From Sediminibacterium ginsengisoli (GTDB lineage: Bacteria; Bacteroidota; Bacteroidia; Chitinophagales; Chitinophagaceae): a DNA stretch of 64,000 nt. Shown piece after piece: positions 61,788-64,000 of the stretch. Positions within the stretch are counted from its first letter, which is position 1. Every line of letters begins with the position of its first letter. The notes under the pieces are model-generated. The model searched no databases. It saw only the letters and a list, made by a program, of their open reading frames with translations, and was not told where the DNA came from. A program made the position numbers and the translations under genes. The stretch is taken from positions 61,035-125,034 of the forward strand of contig CAMDLR010000004.1 in assembly GCA_945901845.1 (NCBI GenBank), given 5' to 3'.

Positions 61788-64000
61788 ATGCGTTACATCT
61801 CTATCTTATTGCTACTCGTGGTTACTGTTGCTGTAAAGGCTCAAAAAAAACCTTTAGACCACACCGTGTATGACAATTGGCAATCTATTGCAGATCGTGC
61901 CATTAGTAATGACGGCAAGTATGTAGTGTATGCTATAAATCCGCAAGAAGGAGATGGAGTATTGATATTACAGTCGTTGCAAGGCGATTATAAGCTTGTT
62001 ATTCCAAGAGGTGTGGGCGTAGTTTTATCGGAAGATAGTAAGTATGCTGTGTTTCGCATCAAGCCAACTTTTGCGCAAACCCGTGATGCAAAAATTAAAA
62101 AGAAGCGACCCGACGAAATGCCTAAAGATAGTTTAGGGGTAGTAAAACTAGGGGACAAAACAGTTAATAAAACCCCTCGTTTAAAATCTTTTAAATTACC
62201 GGATGATGCGAGTGGATGGCTCGCCTATTTATTAGATAAAGAACCTGCAGATGCGCCTAAATCAAAAGCGTCACTTGACTCTGCGGCTAAAATCAAAGCT
62301 ATGTTTGCGATGGCAGATAGTTTGGTGCGTGCCGCGGATAGTATTCGTTTAAAAGCAACAAATGCATCTGTAAATGGAATGGCTGTTTTGCAAACACCTC
62401 AACAGCAACCTAAAGTAGCAGAAGAAAATGTTGAAGAAGGAACAACGCTTGTACTTATGAATTTTAATAACGGCGCTGAAAATAAATATCCCTTGGTCAG
62501 TGATTTTTATTTTAATAAAAAAGGGACGACACTGGTACTTAAAAAAACAAAGAAAAATGGCATGGCTGGTTCTGCGGCAACCATTGTTAAGGTTGATTTA
62601 TCCAGTATGAAGGCTTCAACTATTTTAACAAAGTTCAATGACGCTAAACTCTTCAGGTTAGATGAAACAGGTAAGCAATTAGCCTTTGTTGCAGAAAGAG
62701 ATAGTACTGCAAAAGCGGTGCGTAAATTTTATCAGTTATATTATTACCAAGATGGAAAAGATTCGGCTGTTGCCATTGCGAGTCAAACATCAAAAGGAGT
62801 TCCATCAGGACATATCATAAGCGACAACCAAGCGATTAGTTTTAGTAAATCTGGAGCTCAACTATTTTTTGGTACCGCTCCATTATGGCCATTAAAAGAT
62901 ACGAGTTTGCCAGATTTTGACCGCGTTAGTGTAGATGTTTGGCATTACAATGATGATCAAATTATGCCGATGCAATTAAGGTCTATGGAGACCGAACTTA
63001 GAAGAGCTTACACGGCTAGATATGATTTTACTTCTAATAGTGTTGTGCCACTTGGATCTTCTACATTTAGAAATGTGGTACAAACAAATGATGGCGACGG
63101 TTCTGTGTTTTATGCAGCTACCGACGAAGGCAAAAGAATAGCATCGCAGTGGCAAGGTTATACCATCAATGACGTGTACAGTATTAACCCATTAGATGGT
63201 TCTTCAAAACTCATTAAAGCCAATTTAAAATCTGGAAATGTGCAGCCAAGCGTATCTGGTAATTTATTACTCTATTACGATGAGCCTGCTAAAAAATATT
63301 TTGTGTATAACCATACAACGGGTGTAACCAATCAAATCGCAAAAGATATTACCACACCATTATATGACGAAGAAAACGATGTGCCTGATGATCCTAATGC
63401 CTATGGGCTTATGCGTTGGACTGAGAATGAACAGTACGTATTACTCTATGATAGGTATGATATTTGGCAGGTAGATCCGTTAGGCAATCAAAAATCTATT
63501 TGCTTAACTGCTGGCCGCGCTAGTAAAATTTCTTACCGTTTTATCGCTACAGATCGTGACGAAAAATTTATAAAAACCGGACAGCAATTACTGTTACGCA
63601 TTTTTGATGAAAAAGATAAAACTGCAGGCTTGGCGACGCTCGTATATGGTTCTAATGCTTTAAACGTATTATTCAAAGAAAGAGTAGCACTTAGTCCACA
63701 GGTGCAAAAAGCAAAAGATGCAGACGCATTACTCTATACCAAAGAAACCTATGCGCAGTCTCCAACTTTATTTACTTCTAGTACAAACGGTGGTTCGGCA
63801 AATAAGTTGGCGGCTACCAATGCACAGCAAAATGATTTTAATTGGGGTACTGCAGAATTATTTACTTGGAAAGCATATACGGGTAAATTAACAGAAGGTA
63901 TTTTATACAAGCCTGAAAATTTTGATGCAACTAAAAAGTATCCAATGATTGTTTATTTCTACGAACGTAACAATCAAACCTTGTACAATTATGTTCCGCC
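61788..64000 (+). CDS. S9 family (prolyl oligopeptidase-like) secreted peptidase, N-terminal part
   Basis: The frame starts ATG at 61788 and runs off the window end, giving about 737 residues. A signal peptide (about 1-19, ending VKAQ) is followed by the long beta-propeller that precedes the hydrolase domain in S9 peptidases, for example YDNWQSIADRAISNDGKYVVY and AVFRIKPTF. The alpha/beta-hydrolase domain begins near the right edge (KKYPMIVYFYERN), and the catalytic Ser-Asp-His lies beyond. Such enzymes cleave peptides in the periplasm. It diverges from the sulfatase operon across 182 bases. Confidence 0.87.
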   Translation, partial: MRYISILLLLVVTVAVKAQKKPLDHTVYDNWQSIADRAISNDGKYVVYAINPQEGDGVLILQSLQGDYKLVIPRGVGVVLSEDSKYAVFRIKPTFAQTRDAKIKKKRPDEMPKDSLGVVKLGDKTVNKTPRLKSFKLPDDASGWLAYLLDKEPADAPKSKASLDSAAKIKAMFAMADSLVRAADSIRLKATNASVNGMAVLQTPQQQPKVAEENVEEGTTLVLMNFNNGAENKYPLVSDFYFNKKGTTLVLKKTKKNGMAGSAATIVKVDLSSMKASTILTKFNDAKLFRLDETGKQLAFVAERDSTAKAVRKFYQLYYYQDGKDSAVAIASQTSKGVPSGHIISDNQAISFSKSGAQLFFGTAPLWPLKDTSLPDFDRVSVDVWHYNDDQIMPMQLRSMETELRRAYTARYDFTSNSVVPLGSSTFRNVVQTNDGDGSVFYAATDEGKRIASQWQGYTINDVYSINPLDGSSKLIKANLKSGNVQPSVSGNLLLYYDEPAKKYFVYNHTTGVTNQIAKDITTPLYDEENDVPDDPNAYGLMRWTENEQYVLLYDRYDIWQVDPLGNQKSICLTAGRASKISYRFIATDRDEKFIKTGQQLLLRIFDEKDKTAGLATLVYGSNALNVLFKERVALSPQVQKAKDADALLYTKETYAQSPTLFTSSTNGGSANKLAATNAQQNDFNWGTAELFTWKAYTGKLTEGILYKPENFDATKKYPMIVYFYERNNQTLYNYVP

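Noticed and set aside
1..64000. CRISPR arrays, insertion sequences, prophage genes and restriction or toxin-antitoxin systems
   Set aside because: No regularly spaced repeats, transposase, integrase, or known defence or toxin family was seen on either strand.

Overview
The window is chromosomal DNA of a Bacteroidota bacterium, most likely of the family Chitinophagaceae. The call rests on several signs together. There is a type IX secretion cargo with a gliding-motility type C-terminal domain next to a PorP/SprF partner. Menaquinone synthesis uses the futalosine route (mqnE). Lineage-typical domains are present (DUF4294, DUF1835, DUF2130, YtxJ and YfiT of the bacillithiol system). Promoters have the Bacteroidota form TTG-N19-TAnnTTTG. 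The DNA is AT-rich (about 40% GC by eye). I see no transposase, integrase, phage gene, CRISPR array, rRNA or plasmid function. The content is mostly core genome with a few accessory genes. No gene-free stretch exceeds 300 bases; the longest, 45730-45947, holds a DnaA box and a clear promoter.

Layout. 1-5.7 kb: the end of an unidentified gene, tspO, dcd, a phosphopantetheinyl transferase, a DUF2130 coiled-coil protein, tRNA-Leu(GAG), argS and a GtrA membrane protein. 5.8-12 kb: a surface module of a large PKD/CHU_C type IX cargo, its PorP/SprF partner and a secreted beta-helix protein. 12-25 kb: housekeeping genes dnaK, an RlmK-like methyltransferase, an aminotransferase, sdaA, mqnE, a CNT nucleoside transporter, trxA, dnaE and an NlpC/P60 lipoprotein. 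25-30 kb: a degenerate aspartokinase-fold protein, an ABC ATPase-YfiT-NUDIX operon, and tonB-folC. 30-35 kb: a tightly packed five-gene minus-strand operon (ureohydrolase, small membrane protein, unusual radical SAM protein, EamA and TSUP transporters), which is the best candidate for an undescribed pathway. 35-42 kb: cytochrome c maturation genes (ccmE, ccmF), DUF4294, the N-end-rule pair clpS-aat, a GH53 galactanase lipoprotein, an RlmL-like methyltransferase and tRNA-Val(UAC). 42-53 kb: a beta-propeller protein, tcdA, namZ with a YkgJ protein, the topoisomerase IV operon parE-DUF1835-parC, cvfB and a thiolase. 53-64 kb: ytxJ, a tiny lipoprotein, mpl, an exonuclease, a polyprenol-phosphate sugar transferase, an EamA transporter, two sulfatases, an SMP-30-like protein and the start of an S9 peptidase.

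Links between genes. NamZ and Mpl both serve cell-wall recycling. YfiT and YtxJ both point to bacillithiol as the cell thiol. ClpS and Aat form an N-end-rule unit. The two halves of E. coli RlmKL occur as separate genes 26 kb apart. Perfect DnaA boxes lie upstream of both dnaE and parE. Of the twelve convergent gene pairs, seven overlap at their 3' ends and only one has an obvious intrinsic terminator between the genes.
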